Positions 25,427 through 32,974 of a stretch of 64,000 bases of DNA are shown here, piece after piece. Origin of the DNA: Gammaproteobacteria bacterium (GTDB lineage Bacteria > Pseudomonadota > Gammaproteobacteria > Xanthomonadales > SZUA-36); NCBI GenBank assembly GCA_024275935.1, contig JAJRYF010000037.1, positions 1 through 64,000 on the forward strand. The letters are read 5' to 3'. Numbering within the stretch: position 1 is the first letter of the stretch; each line of letters begins with the position of its first letter. The translations under genes and the position numbers were made by a program. The notes below the pieces were generated by a model that was given only the letters and a program-made list of their open reading frames with translations, had not been told where the DNA came from and ran no database searches.

Positions 25427-26584
25427 TTAAATCGCTGGGCCGGCTCTATAAGCTACCAGGTCACCATTATTAGCTAATACATAAACGGTATTGCCAATTA
25501 CCATCGGAGCCGCAGCAAAACCGTCATTATCAACGCGATTTCTTGCCACTAAGGTACCATCGGCTACCTGAAACCAGTGCAAGTAGCCGTCCTGATCGCC
25601 AACTATCACATAATTGTCGTAAAACGCAGGCCTGGTTAAGCCACGATTAAGCAGGATATCTTGTTTCCACTCAGTGGCACCATTGCGTCTATCAAGCACC
25701 CACAAATTACCTTCTGCATCACTAAGCGCAAGGTTTGTTCGATCAACTACCAGCCCAGAAGTAGTACCAACATCTTTAAACCAGAGCAAACGACCGCTTT
25801 CTGAAGCTACCGCACCCATCCGGTTTTTATAGCTGGCCACATATATATCTGATGCGACCATAGCCATATTTCCGTCTATATCAACCAAGCGTTCAAGTTC
25901 TGTACGCCCCTCAGACTCTGCTACTTGGACTTGCCAGCCAACGCTGCCATCACTAACCCGAATGGAAACAAGGTCGCCTCCATCGTAACCAATATATGCC
26001 ACCCCTGCGCGCACTGCCGGGGTGCTGTTGCCGCGCAAGCTAAGTAGTGGCACGCTGGTATCGTAAACCCAAACTCTAGCCCCAGTTTCGGCATTAAAAC
26101 CAAATACACGGCCATCTATGCTTCGTGCCACCACAATACCGTTGTGGAGTACTGGCAGGGCCAATACCTCTGAAGACAGCCTGGCTTTCCAGCGCAAGCT
26201 GCCATCCTCGTTGCTATATGCGTATATTTCGCCTTCAAGCGTACCAATAAAAAGAAAGTCATTAGCCACAGACGGGCCGGAAGATAATGGTAATTCAGAC
26301 TCTACTTGCCACAACTTCTTGCCACTTTCAGCATCTACAGCAATTATATTGCCACGATAATCAGCGGCATAAACCCGACCACTATCATAGGCCGGAGCCA
26401 AGTTTAAGCCCTGTTTTGAGTTACCCTTGCCTATATTGGTGCTCCAGACCTTTTTAACCACCAAGCTAGAGTCAAAATCGACCAGTTTGGCCGGATCACC
26501 CAGTTTTTCTTTCTTGAACCAGGAACAACCAGACAACCCAATTAAGACAATTGAGCAGCAGATAAAGAGCAAGCCTCGTTTCAT
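25427..26584 (-). CDS. bamB: Outer membrane assembly lipoprotein BamB
   Basis: A 385-residue beta-propeller lipoprotein of the BAM complex, which inserts beta-barrel proteins into the outer membrane. A lipoprotein signal ends in the lipobox LSGC near residue 20. PQQ-like blade repeats follow, recognisable from recurring Trp and AxDxxxGxxxW segments such as AVDAESGKKLWQ and VLDRRNGATEWK. Length is normal (E. coli 392). It overlaps yfgM by four bases. Confidence 0.95.
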   Translation of the reverse strand: MKRGLLFICCSIVLIGLSGCSWFKKEKLGDPAKLVDFDSSLVVKKVWSTNIGKGNSKQGLNLAPAYDSGRVYAADYRGNIIAVDAESGKKLWQVESELPLSSGPSVANDFLFIGTLEGEIYAYSNEDGSLRWKARLSSEVLALPVLHNGIVVARSIDGRVFGFNAETGARVWVYDTSVPLLSLRGNSTPAVRAGVAYIGYDGGDLVSIRVSDGSVGWQVQVAESEGRTELERLVDIDGNMAMVASDIYVASYKNRMGAVASESGRLLWFKDVGTTSGLVVDRTNLALSDAEGNLWVLDRRNGATEWKQDILLNRGLTRPAFYDNYVIVGDQDGYLHWFQVADGTLVARNRVDNDGFAAAPMVIGNTVYVLANNGDLVAYRAGPAI

Positions 26585-27267
26585 GATGTTTCTTCAGTTA
26601 CTACTACTGCAGAAGGCATTGGCAGGGGATTATCGCGTTTTAACTCCAGCATCCCCCGATCGCCGGTACCAGCCGCCATTGACTCTAGCGCAGTTGCGTA
26701 GGCTGCGCTTGCACCTTCAGCATCGCCCTGAGCTGCCAGAATATCACCACGGACTTCGGCAAACCTGGCTTTGAAAGCCTCGCTGTCTCCAGCTGCCGCT
26801 AAAGTGTCCATCGCCGCCTCTGGCTGACCTTTAGCAAGTAACAATCTGGCCAGTCGCTCATGGCCTATTAACATAATAAATTCAGGCACTTTTTTGGCGC
26901 TAGTTAATAGCTCCCGGTATAAGCTCTCAGCTAAGTCAGCCTGTCCCTGATCCAGTCTAGCCCGAGCGATCATCAGGTATGCCATTGCGTTGTAAGTGCT
27001 TTTAGGTGCATCCGCCTTGATTGTTTCGAAGTGACCGTAAGCCAGATCGAACTGACTTTGATCCAGAGCAATAGCCAGACCATAGAACTCAGTCGCAGCT
27101 TGCACATCCCCAGCTTGTTGCTTAACCTGCCAGTTCTTCCAGCCGTATAAACCACCAATTGCCAGCACTAGACCCAGAATCATGGCTCCGCCATTTTCTT
27201 TAATCCAGGTACGAACTCGTTCGCTTTGTTCGTGGTCGTCGTAAATCTCTACCATATCATTTACCAA
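26581..27267 (-). CDS. yfgM: YfgM family periplasmic chaperone/ancillary SecYEG protein
   Basis: A 228-residue inner-membrane protein with one N-terminal membrane segment (about 28-45) and a TPR-containing periplasmic domain. E. coli YfgM interacts with SecYEG and PpiD and influences RcsB stability. The start MVEIYDDHEQSERVRTWIKENG is typical, so the true start may be the second Met, four codons in, rather than the annotated one. It overlaps bamB and follows hisS after 192 bases. Confidence 0.9.
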   Translation of the reverse strand: MVNDMVEIYDDHEQSERVRTWIKENGGAMILGLVLAIGGLYGWKNWQVKQQAGDVQAATEFYGLAIALDQSQFDLAYGHFETIKADAPKSTYNAMAYLMIARARLDQGQADLAESLYRELLTSAKKVPEFIMLIGHERLARLLLAKGQPEAAMDTLAAAGDSEAFKARFAEVRGDILAAQGDAEGASAAYATALESMAAGTGDRGMLELKRDNPLPMPSAVVVTEETS

Positions 27268-27288
27268 TTTTATTAGGTGTTTTACAAA

Positions 27289-27344
27289 GCCTCTGATTTA
27301 TGTACAAATCATAGACTCCTTGAGCCGTAAATTGTACCAGAGGC
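27289..27344. repeat. Palindromic intergenic repeat before yfgM
   Basis: The left arm GCCTCTGATTTATGTACAA (27289-27307) pairs with TTGTACCAGAGGC (27332-27344) with a six-base bulge. The CCTCTGATT core is the same as in the repeat at 56324-56403, so both may be members of one repeat family. Confidence 0.5.
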
Positions 27345-27459
27345 AGGTAATATTTGTGTTATTTAGAAAGGTTTTTGTGAATTATTAATTTATGAACATC
27401 CTAATTAATTCCGAATCGCAAGCTGGCGCGCACTGAATTTATAGAGATATCCTTTTATG

Positions 27460-28749
27460 CTAACCTGCGTTAGTTATTGGCTGGGAAATGTGAGTCCGCA
27501 GCCACTGCGCCAACTCAGCTCTAGCAACACTTACTTGCTCACCCTGGCCGCGCAATGGTTTTACAGTAACACAGTTGCTTGCGATTTCGCCGCTAGCTAA
27601 AACCAATGCAAATTGCGCACCAGATCTATCTGCGCGCTTAAATTGTGCCTTAAAACTACCGCCATCCATATTGCTCTGCAAGCGCAAGTTAGGCAATTCG
27701 TCCCGCAATACTTCCGCCAACTGCAAGCCGGCCAATGGACTTTCATCGCCGGCAAGCACCAGATAAACCTCTGGAGTACCAATGCCAGTCAAAGGCTCCT
27801 GTCGCATTAGCTCTACCAGCCGTTCTTCCCCCATGGCAAAGCCTATTCCTGGCCATGGCTTGCCCCCTCGTTGCTGAATCAGGCTATCGTAACGGCCGCC
27901 TGCGCAAACGGTTCCCTGGGCGCCAAGCTCGTCAGTAACCCATTCAAATACAGTGTCTGAATAATAATCCAGACCACGCACCAAAAAGGGGTTATGCGTA
28001 TAGGCAACTCCCAGTTTTTCCAAAGAATTTATCAGCTTGTCGAAATACGCCCGCGAATCATCTCCTAACGAACCCTGCAGCAAGGGCGCTTGCGTTAATA
28101 GCTCTCGGGTGGTCGGGTTTTTAGTATCAAGAATGCGTAATGGGTTACGCTCCAGCCGATGCTGAGAGTCGGCATCAAGTTCATCAAACCGGGAGCGCAG
28201 GTAAGCAACCAACTTTTCTCTATAACTGGCTCTTTCGCTGTTGCTGCCTAGTGAGTTAATTTCCAGACGCAAACCTTTAATCCCAAGCCTGTGCCATAAG
28301 CGCTCCGCCATTACAATAATTTCCGCATCTATATCTGGCCCGGCAAAGCCAAATACCTCAACACCAAGCTGGTGGAATTGACGAGTCCGGCCACGCTGTG
28401 GGCGCTCTCGTCGAAACATAGACCCCCGATACCATAGCCGCTGTGGTTGCCCAAACAAAAGACCATGCTCTAAAGCGGCTCGCACTACCCCAGCCGTACC
28501 CTCTGGACGCAAGGCAATATGCTCGCCGCCACGGTCTTCAAATGCATACATTTCTTTTTCGACAATATCGGTAGACTCACCAATAGAGTGGGTGAATAAC
28601 TGGGTTTTCTCCAGTATCGGGGTACGAATTTCAGCATAACCATAACTGGAAAAAACTTTTGCGGCTACTGACTCCAATTTCTGCCACCAGCTAATATCGT
28701 TTGGCAGAAGGTCGTGCATACCTTTAATTGTGCGGATTTTATCGGTCAT
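27460..28749 (-). CDS. hisS: Histidyl-tRNA synthetase
   Basis: A 429-residue class II tRNA synthetase. Motif 2 is in the ALRPEGTAGVVRA to RGSMFRRERPQRGRTRQFHQ region, the histidine-binding LVRGLDYYSDTVFEW segment near residue 256, and the YDSLIQQRGG block near 285; the anticodon-binding domain fills the C-terminus. Length matches E. coli (424). In most gammaproteobacteria ispG sits between rodZ and hisS; here only 61 bases separate them. Confidence 0.97.
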   Translation of the reverse strand: MTDKIRTIKGMHDLLPNDISWWQKLESVAAKVFSSYGYAEIRTPILEKTQLFTHSIGESTDIVEKEMYAFEDRGGEHIALRPEGTAGVVRAALEHGLLFGQPQRLWYRGSMFRRERPQRGRTRQFHQLGVEVFGFAGPDIDAEIIVMAERLWHRLGIKGLRLEINSLGSNSERASYREKLVAYLRSRFDELDADSQHRLERNPLRILDTKNPTTRELLTQAPLLQGSLGDDSRAYFDKLINSLEKLGVAYTHNPFLVRGLDYYSDTVFEWVTDELGAQGTVCAGGRYDSLIQQRGGKPWPGIGFAMGEERLVELMRQEPLTGIGTPEVYLVLAGDESPLAGLQLAEVLRDELPNLRLQSNMDGGSFKAQFKRADRSGAQFALVLASGEIASNCVTVKPLRGQGEQVSVARAELAQWLRTHISQPITNAG

Positions 28750-28810
28750 AGGCTTATCAGGTAGAAATCACGGACTCGAGATGCTTATCCACGAATAGAT
28801 CATAGTCTCC

Positions 28811-29545
28811 TTAATTAATAGATTCGGAATTAATAGATTCGGCATTTGTAGCTACAGAGATATTTGCAACGCCCCCGGATAGTAAGGCAGGTAGATCTAT
28901 TGATTTGCCATCCAACCACACTTGAGCTGCCGAAACCCGACCTATTTGAAGTTGATACGGAGGTTCACCACGATATTGATACCGCGCACCCCCAGGCATT
29001 AAAGCAGACTCGAGAATTTGCCCCTGAGCATCACTAATACTCAACCAGCTATCAGCGCTTAGCTCAACTTCCAACTGGCCCTTAGGAGCTACCGCAGCCA
29101 CCAATACTTGCTCTGCCTCTGCATGACTGACTGTGGGACTAACTTCGGAATCACTGACGATAAAGCTAGTGTAGGCCCAAACTAACGCAATCAAGACTAT
29201 AGCTACCAGATAAGCAGTTTTCCGCCAATATGGGTTTGTTCTCGTTGCTTGCCGGCCAGGACTGTTGAAGGCGCTTCTCATTGGTGCATCTTTACATTCT
29301 ATGCGTTTAATCTCAGCTTCCAAAATATCTGTTGGTATACCCACAAACTGACCAAATTGTTGTGCATAACCCTTGGCAAATACTGGTGAGAACTGCTGCC
29401 ATTGATCGGCTTCTAGAAGCTCTATTTTATCAACTTGTAGTTTTAGCTGCTGCGCCACATCGGATAAGCTTAAATTCATCGAACGGCGCGCATTACCTAG
29501 CAACTCTCCTAACGAGGTAGTTAATAATTCTGCTTGCTCTGGCAT
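28811..29545 (-). CDS. rodZ: Cell-shape protein RodZ
   Basis: A 244-residue bitopic protein linking MreB to the cell-wall machinery. A helix-turn-helix domain of the RodZ type occupies about residues 12-85 (GELLGNARRSMNLSLSDVAQ), one membrane segment lies near 112-130, and a DUF4115-like periplasmic domain near 150-230. It is shorter than E. coli RodZ (337), mainly in the linker. A 15-base tandem duplication at the 3' end yields the repeated Ser-Ile-Asn tail. It follows pilF by 13 bases. Confidence 0.9.
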   Translation of the reverse strand: MPEQAELLTTSLGELLGNARRSMNLSLSDVAQQLKLQVDKIELLEADQWQQFSPVFAKGYAQQFGQFVGIPTDILEAEIKRIECKDAPMRSAFNSPGRQATRTNPYWRKTAYLVAIVLIALVWAYTSFIVSDSEVSPTVSHAEAEQVLVAAVAPKGQLEVELSADSWLSISDAQGQILESALMPGGARYQYRGEPPYQLQIGRVSAAQVWLDGKSIDLPALLSGGVANISVATNAESINSESIN

Positions 29546-29558
29546 TGCTACTTCCTTG

Positions 29559-30308
29559 CTACAACAGTCGTTTAGTAAAGGAGGAATCAGGAAATTGGCG
29601 AATCAATTTCTGCCGATACTCCTCGCTAGCCTCTTTATCCCCAAGCGTTAGTTCCACAGTATAGCCTACATAAAGACTATGATCAGAGACCCTGCCGGTA
29701 CTATGGTAGCGCTGTATAAAGGCTCTGGCCTTTAAGTATTCTCCCTGAGCCGCCATAAGGTTTGCCATGGCAATCAATGCAGGTGGGTAATTCTTCACCT
29801 GCTTAAGCGCTATGCGTAAATAACGCTCGGCCTTTGGGTAGTCTTTTGCCGCTGTAGCACAGCGTCCGGCATTGGTCAGGGCTAGCTCAGGGGTGGAGTA
29901 AAAAGCTTGTTCGATAGCACGATCAAAATATGGATACGCCTTCTCAAACTTACCATCCATACATAAAAACTGACCGTAATTGTTTAGCACCCCGCCATCA
30001 TCAGGATTCAACTCAGTAGCTCGGAGATAATGCAAGCCGGCCTTTTCATGCTCACCAATGCGACTATAAAGCACCCCAGTTACAGTATGCGCAGTGGCAT
30101 AGTTCGGATCTTCCCGTAAAGCTTTTTGGAGTTTCTCCAGGGCTACTTCATACTGCCCCTTGGCCATATATCCAGATGCCAACTGAACATTAACTCTGGC
30201 CGCCTTGTTTGTTTCAGTTTTTTCATCCGAAAGCTTTACCTCTGAGCCTGTACTGGCGCAAGCTCCAAGAGCAACACTAACCACTAATAGAATCCAGATT
30301 CTCAGCAT
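29559..30308 (-). CDS. pilF: Type IV pilus biogenesis lipoprotein PilF (PilW)
   Basis: A 249-residue outer-membrane lipoprotein with TPR repeats, the pilotin that helps the PilQ secretin assemble. The signal peptide ends in the lipobox LGAC near residue 16. TPR units are visible from about residue 35 on (GYMAKGQYEVALEKLQKAL, then similar helices). The gene lies between rlmN and rodZ, its usual place. With pilZ it supports functional type IV pili. Confidence 0.94.
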   Translation of the reverse strand: MLRIWILLVVSVALGACASTGSEVKLSDEKTETNKAARVNVQLASGYMAKGQYEVALEKLQKALREDPNYATAHTVTGVLYSRIGEHEKAGLHYLRATELNPDDGGVLNNYGQFLCMDGKFEKAYPYFDRAIEQAFYSTPELALTNAGRCATAAKDYPKAERYLRIALKQVKNYPPALIAMANLMAAQGEYLKARAFIQRYHSTGRVSDHSLYVGYTVELTLGDKEASEEYRQKLIRQFPDSSFTKRLL

Positions 30309-30332
30309 AATAATATATTCCTATCCATAGAT

Positions 30333-31427
30333 TTATAAACTAGCCCGGTGGGCAACGCTTCTTCTGGTACGATCAATTACCTTACCCACTAATTGGCCGC
30401 AGGCGGCATCTATATCTTCGCCTCTAGTTTTGCGCACTGTGGCAATTAAGCCACCCCGCATCACAATTTGCTTGAACGCTTCAATCCGTTCCGGGCTCGA
30501 ACAACTGTAACGTGCGCCAGGATAAGGATTAAAGGGAATCAAATTTAATTTACTGGGAACCGTACGCAACAGCTTTACCAGTTGTCTGGCGTAGGCCGGA
30601 TCGTCGTTGATACCACCCATTAAAGTATATTCAAAGGTAATTTGGCACTTGTTGCGCCCTGCAACATAGCGCTGACAAGCTGCGATCAAGTCTTTTATCG
30701 GGTATTTTTTGTTTAGCGGTACTAACTCTACCCGCAAATCATCAATCGGTGCATGTAGGGAAACTGCCAACGCCACATCTACCGTATCCCGCAAGCGGTC
30801 TATCATTGGCACCATACCGGCCGTACTTACAGTTACTCTTCTGGAAGCAAAACCATAGCCGAGGTCAGCGCGCATGATTTTTAGAGCCGGCGCTAACGCT
30901 GCAAAATTTAGCAATGGCTCACCCATGCCCATCATTACAACATTGGTAATAGCGCGTTTACCATTACGCTCATGGCCTAAAGATTGCGCCGCTAGGAAAA
31001 CTTGTCCGATTATTTCACTGGTATCCAGATTGCGGCTAAAACCCTGAGCGCCAGTTGAGCAAAAACTACAATTTAAGGCACAGCCAACTTGCGAGGAAAT
31101 GCACAGAGTACCCCGCTTAGCTTCAGGGATAAATACTGTTTCAACCGCACTCCCACCCGGCAAGCCTAGCAACCACTTAACCGTGCCATCCTCAGAGCGT
31201 TGCTCTTTAAGAATCTTCGGTAGCGTAATGGTAGCCAATAACTGCAACCGCTCACGCAAAGACTTGCCCAAATCAGTCATAGCGGAAAACTCGGTCACGC
31301 CATGATGATAGAGCCACTTCATAACCTGGCTGGCGCGAAAAGGTTTTTCGCCAATTGACTCAAAAAATGCCCGCAAGCCCTCTTCATCAAGATCAAGTAA
31401 GTTTACTTGGGCGGGCATAGTTGTCAT
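30333..31427 (-). CDS. rlmN: 23S rRNA (A2503-C2)/tRNA A37 methyltransferase RlmN
   Basis: A 364-residue radical-SAM methyltransferase. The 4Fe-4S cysteines are in GCALNCSFCSTG near residue 114, and the methyl-carrying Cys is in DIDAACGQL near 345; a second Cys lies in the loop. The MGMGEPLLN block is near 180. Length fits the family (E. coli 384). It is 12 bases after ndk. Confidence 0.96.
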   Translation of the reverse strand: MTTMPAQVNLLDLDEEGLRAFFESIGEKPFRASQVMKWLYHHGVTEFSAMTDLGKSLRERLQLLATITLPKILKEQRSEDGTVKWLLGLPGGSAVETVFIPEAKRGTLCISSQVGCALNCSFCSTGAQGFSRNLDTSEIIGQVFLAAQSLGHERNGKRAITNVVMMGMGEPLLNFAALAPALKIMRADLGYGFASRRVTVSTAGMVPMIDRLRDTVDVALAVSLHAPIDDLRVELVPLNKKYPIKDLIAACQRYVAGRNKCQITFEYTLMGGINDDPAYARQLVKLLRTVPSKLNLIPFNPYPGARYSCSSPERIEAFKQIVMRGGLIATVRKTRGEDIDAACGQLVGKVIDRTRRSVAHRASL

Positions 31428-31439
31428 TTGCAGCCTATA

Positions 31440-31865
31440 TTAGCGAGAATGAATGTCACAACCGCTAAAGAAGTATGCAATCTCAACAGCAGCAGTTTCA
31501 GTGGCATCAGATCCATGCACAGCATTGGCATCAATACTTTCAGCGAAATCGGCACGAATTGTACCCGGCTCGGCTTCTTGCGGATTGGTAGCACCCATCA
31601 ACTCACGATTCTTACTGATCGCATTTTCGCCTTCCAATACCTGCACCATAACCGGCCCAGAAATCATAAAGCTAACCAGGTCATTAAAAAACGGCCGCTC
31701 TTTATGCACTGCATAAAAACCTTCGGCCTCGGCCTGGGATAATTGACGGTACTGTGAAGCAATAACTTTCAGCCCCGCAGCCTCAAATCTACTATAGATT
31801 TGCCCAATTACATTCTTTGCTACCGCATCGGGCTTAATAATCGAAAATGTTCTTTCAATAGTCAC
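31440..31865 (-). CDS. ndk: Nucleoside diphosphate kinase
   Basis: A 141-residue enzyme that balances nucleoside triphosphates through a phosphohistidine. The catalytic His117 lies in [10 protein letters not shown], and the N-terminal [12 protein letters not shown] and central [11 protein letters not shown] blocks are intact. The start is GTG at 31865, with AAGGAAA about ten bases upstream. It heads the ndk-rlmN-pilF-rodZ-hisS run. Confidence 0.97.
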   Translation of the reverse strand: MTIERTFSIIKPDAVAKNVIGQIYSRFEAAGLKVIASQYRQLSQAEAEGFYAVHKERPFFNDLVSFMISGPVMVQVLEGENAISKNRELMGATNPQEAEPGTIRADFAESIDANAVHGSDATETAAVEIAYFFSGCDIHSR

Positions 31866-32249
31866 TTTAAGTATTTCCTTTAAATATATGATATATATGT
31901 TTATTACATATTCATTTGTTAGTTAATATTAGTACATCAAAACCTTTTGGATTATATCGGTCGAGGGGCTCTTTGGCTATCGTTTTTTTAGAACACAGTG
32001 ACTGCCCTATTGAAGCCAACTAAACCCGTGCTACCTAAGCTGGGAAATAGAGCCCATTGGTGGATCACAAAGACAATACAAAGTCTTGAAACCTTCCTGA
32101 GCGCAAGTCATGCCAATGAGCTGATGGTCACAGCTACTACCCGGTATCACTAAGCTGTATTGGTATACGCATAGTCACGAGCGGCACTGATGTTTAAACA
32201 CTTGATTAAAACGCTTGTTTGAATTCTAATAATAGGCTACATTACCCCC
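31866..32249. other. Divergent regulatory region between ndk and the tetR gene
   Basis: A 384-base gene-free region. The ndk side is very AT-rich (repeated ATATAT near 31887-31900), consistent with a promoter. The middle shows nothing recognisable. A perfect palindrome TGTTTAAACA lies at 32191-32200, and a promoter with an embedded operator-like site lies at 32202-32230. Confidence 0.6.
32202..32230 (+). promoter_or_regulatory. Promoter of the TetR gene with embedded PsrA-like operator
   Basis: TTGATT (-35, 32202-32207) and TCTAAT (-10, 32225-32230) are separated by exactly 17 bases. The spacer contains AAAACGCTTGTTTG (32208-32221), which fits the Pseudomonas PsrA consensus (G/C)AAAC-N2-4-GTTT(G/C) at all but the first position. 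A repressor here would block its own promoter, so autoregulation is likely. A second symmetric site, TGTTTAAACA, lies just upstream. Confidence 0.6.
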
Positions 32250-32936
32250 ATGCTAAGCACCCGCGAGAAGATCCTACAAACTGCTGAAGCTTTGCTCTCA
32301 GAGCAAGGGATTGCTAGCACTTCGCTGCGGGAGATCACTCGCCATGCGGAAGTCAACTTGGCGGCGGTAAATTATCACTTTGGCAATAAGCAGCAATTGG
32401 TGTTTGAGGTCTTTCAGTGCCGGCTAGATGCGCTAAACAATGAGCGCTTACAGTTACTGGATGAAGTTATAGGTAATTCTGATAAGATCAGCCTTGAAGC
32501 GGTCTTACGAGCACTTATATACCCTGCCCTGATGCTTTCCAGAGACACCGAGAAAGGCGGTAGTCGCTTTGTAAAGCTAATTGCGCGCCTGTATGCAGAG
32601 AACAATAAAGAGTTACATACCTTTTTAGCTAATCACTACGGTCATGTGATGAAGCGCTTCGCTATAACCATTCAAACTATTCTTCCGGATATGCCCAGCC
32701 AGGAACTACGCTGGCAACTGGACTTTGTAATCGGTGCTTTAACTTATGTTATGGCCGATTTTAGCGGGCATTTCAGCAAATCTGGCAAGCCGAAGCTGGA
32801 TGCGATCAGTGAAGCTGATAGACTAGTTGCCTTTGCCGCTGCTGGAATGCGTAGCTTTCAACCAAGGTCAGCGCAAACAGACTTGTTTGTAGCAACTGAT
32901 AATAAAACCCAACAAACCACTACGAACCAAACTTAA
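32250..32936 (+). CDS. TetR family regulator, PsrA-like
   Basis: A 228-residue TetR repressor. The N-terminal helix-turn-helix (about residues 5-50) contains SLREITRHAEVNLAAVNYHFGNK, close to the Pseudomonas PsrA recognition region. PsrA senses long-chain fatty acids and controls fad genes. The C-terminal ligand domain is the diverged dimer/effector type with a GALTYVMADFSGH segment. It is followed 38 bases on by fadE, a FadN-type gene and fadA in the same direction, so it likely controls beta-oxidation. Leader is very short and no good Shine-Dalgarno is seen. Confidence 0.88.
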   Translation: MLSTREKILQTAEALLSEQGIASTSLREITRHAEVNLAAVNYHFGNKQQLVFEVFQCRLDALNNERLQLLDEVIGNSDKISLEAVLRALIYPALMLSRDTEKGGSRFVKLIARLYAENNKELHTFLANHYGHVMKRFAITIQTILPDMPSQELRWQLDFVIGALTYVMADFSGHFSKSGKPKLDAISEADRLVAFAAAGMRSFQPRSAQTDLFVATDNKTQQTTTNQT

Positions 32937-32974
32937 ACAACCACAATACTCAAGACTAAATCGAGAAATCTATC

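Noticed and set aside
28811-28850. Tandem repeat in rodZ as a regulatory or mobile repeat
   Set aside because: Only two copies of a 15-base unit at the 3' end, best read as a local duplication in the tail.
31866-32249. tRNA or small RNA gene in the ndk-tetR spacer
   Set aside because: No cloverleaf, TPsiC-like block or terminator is seen.
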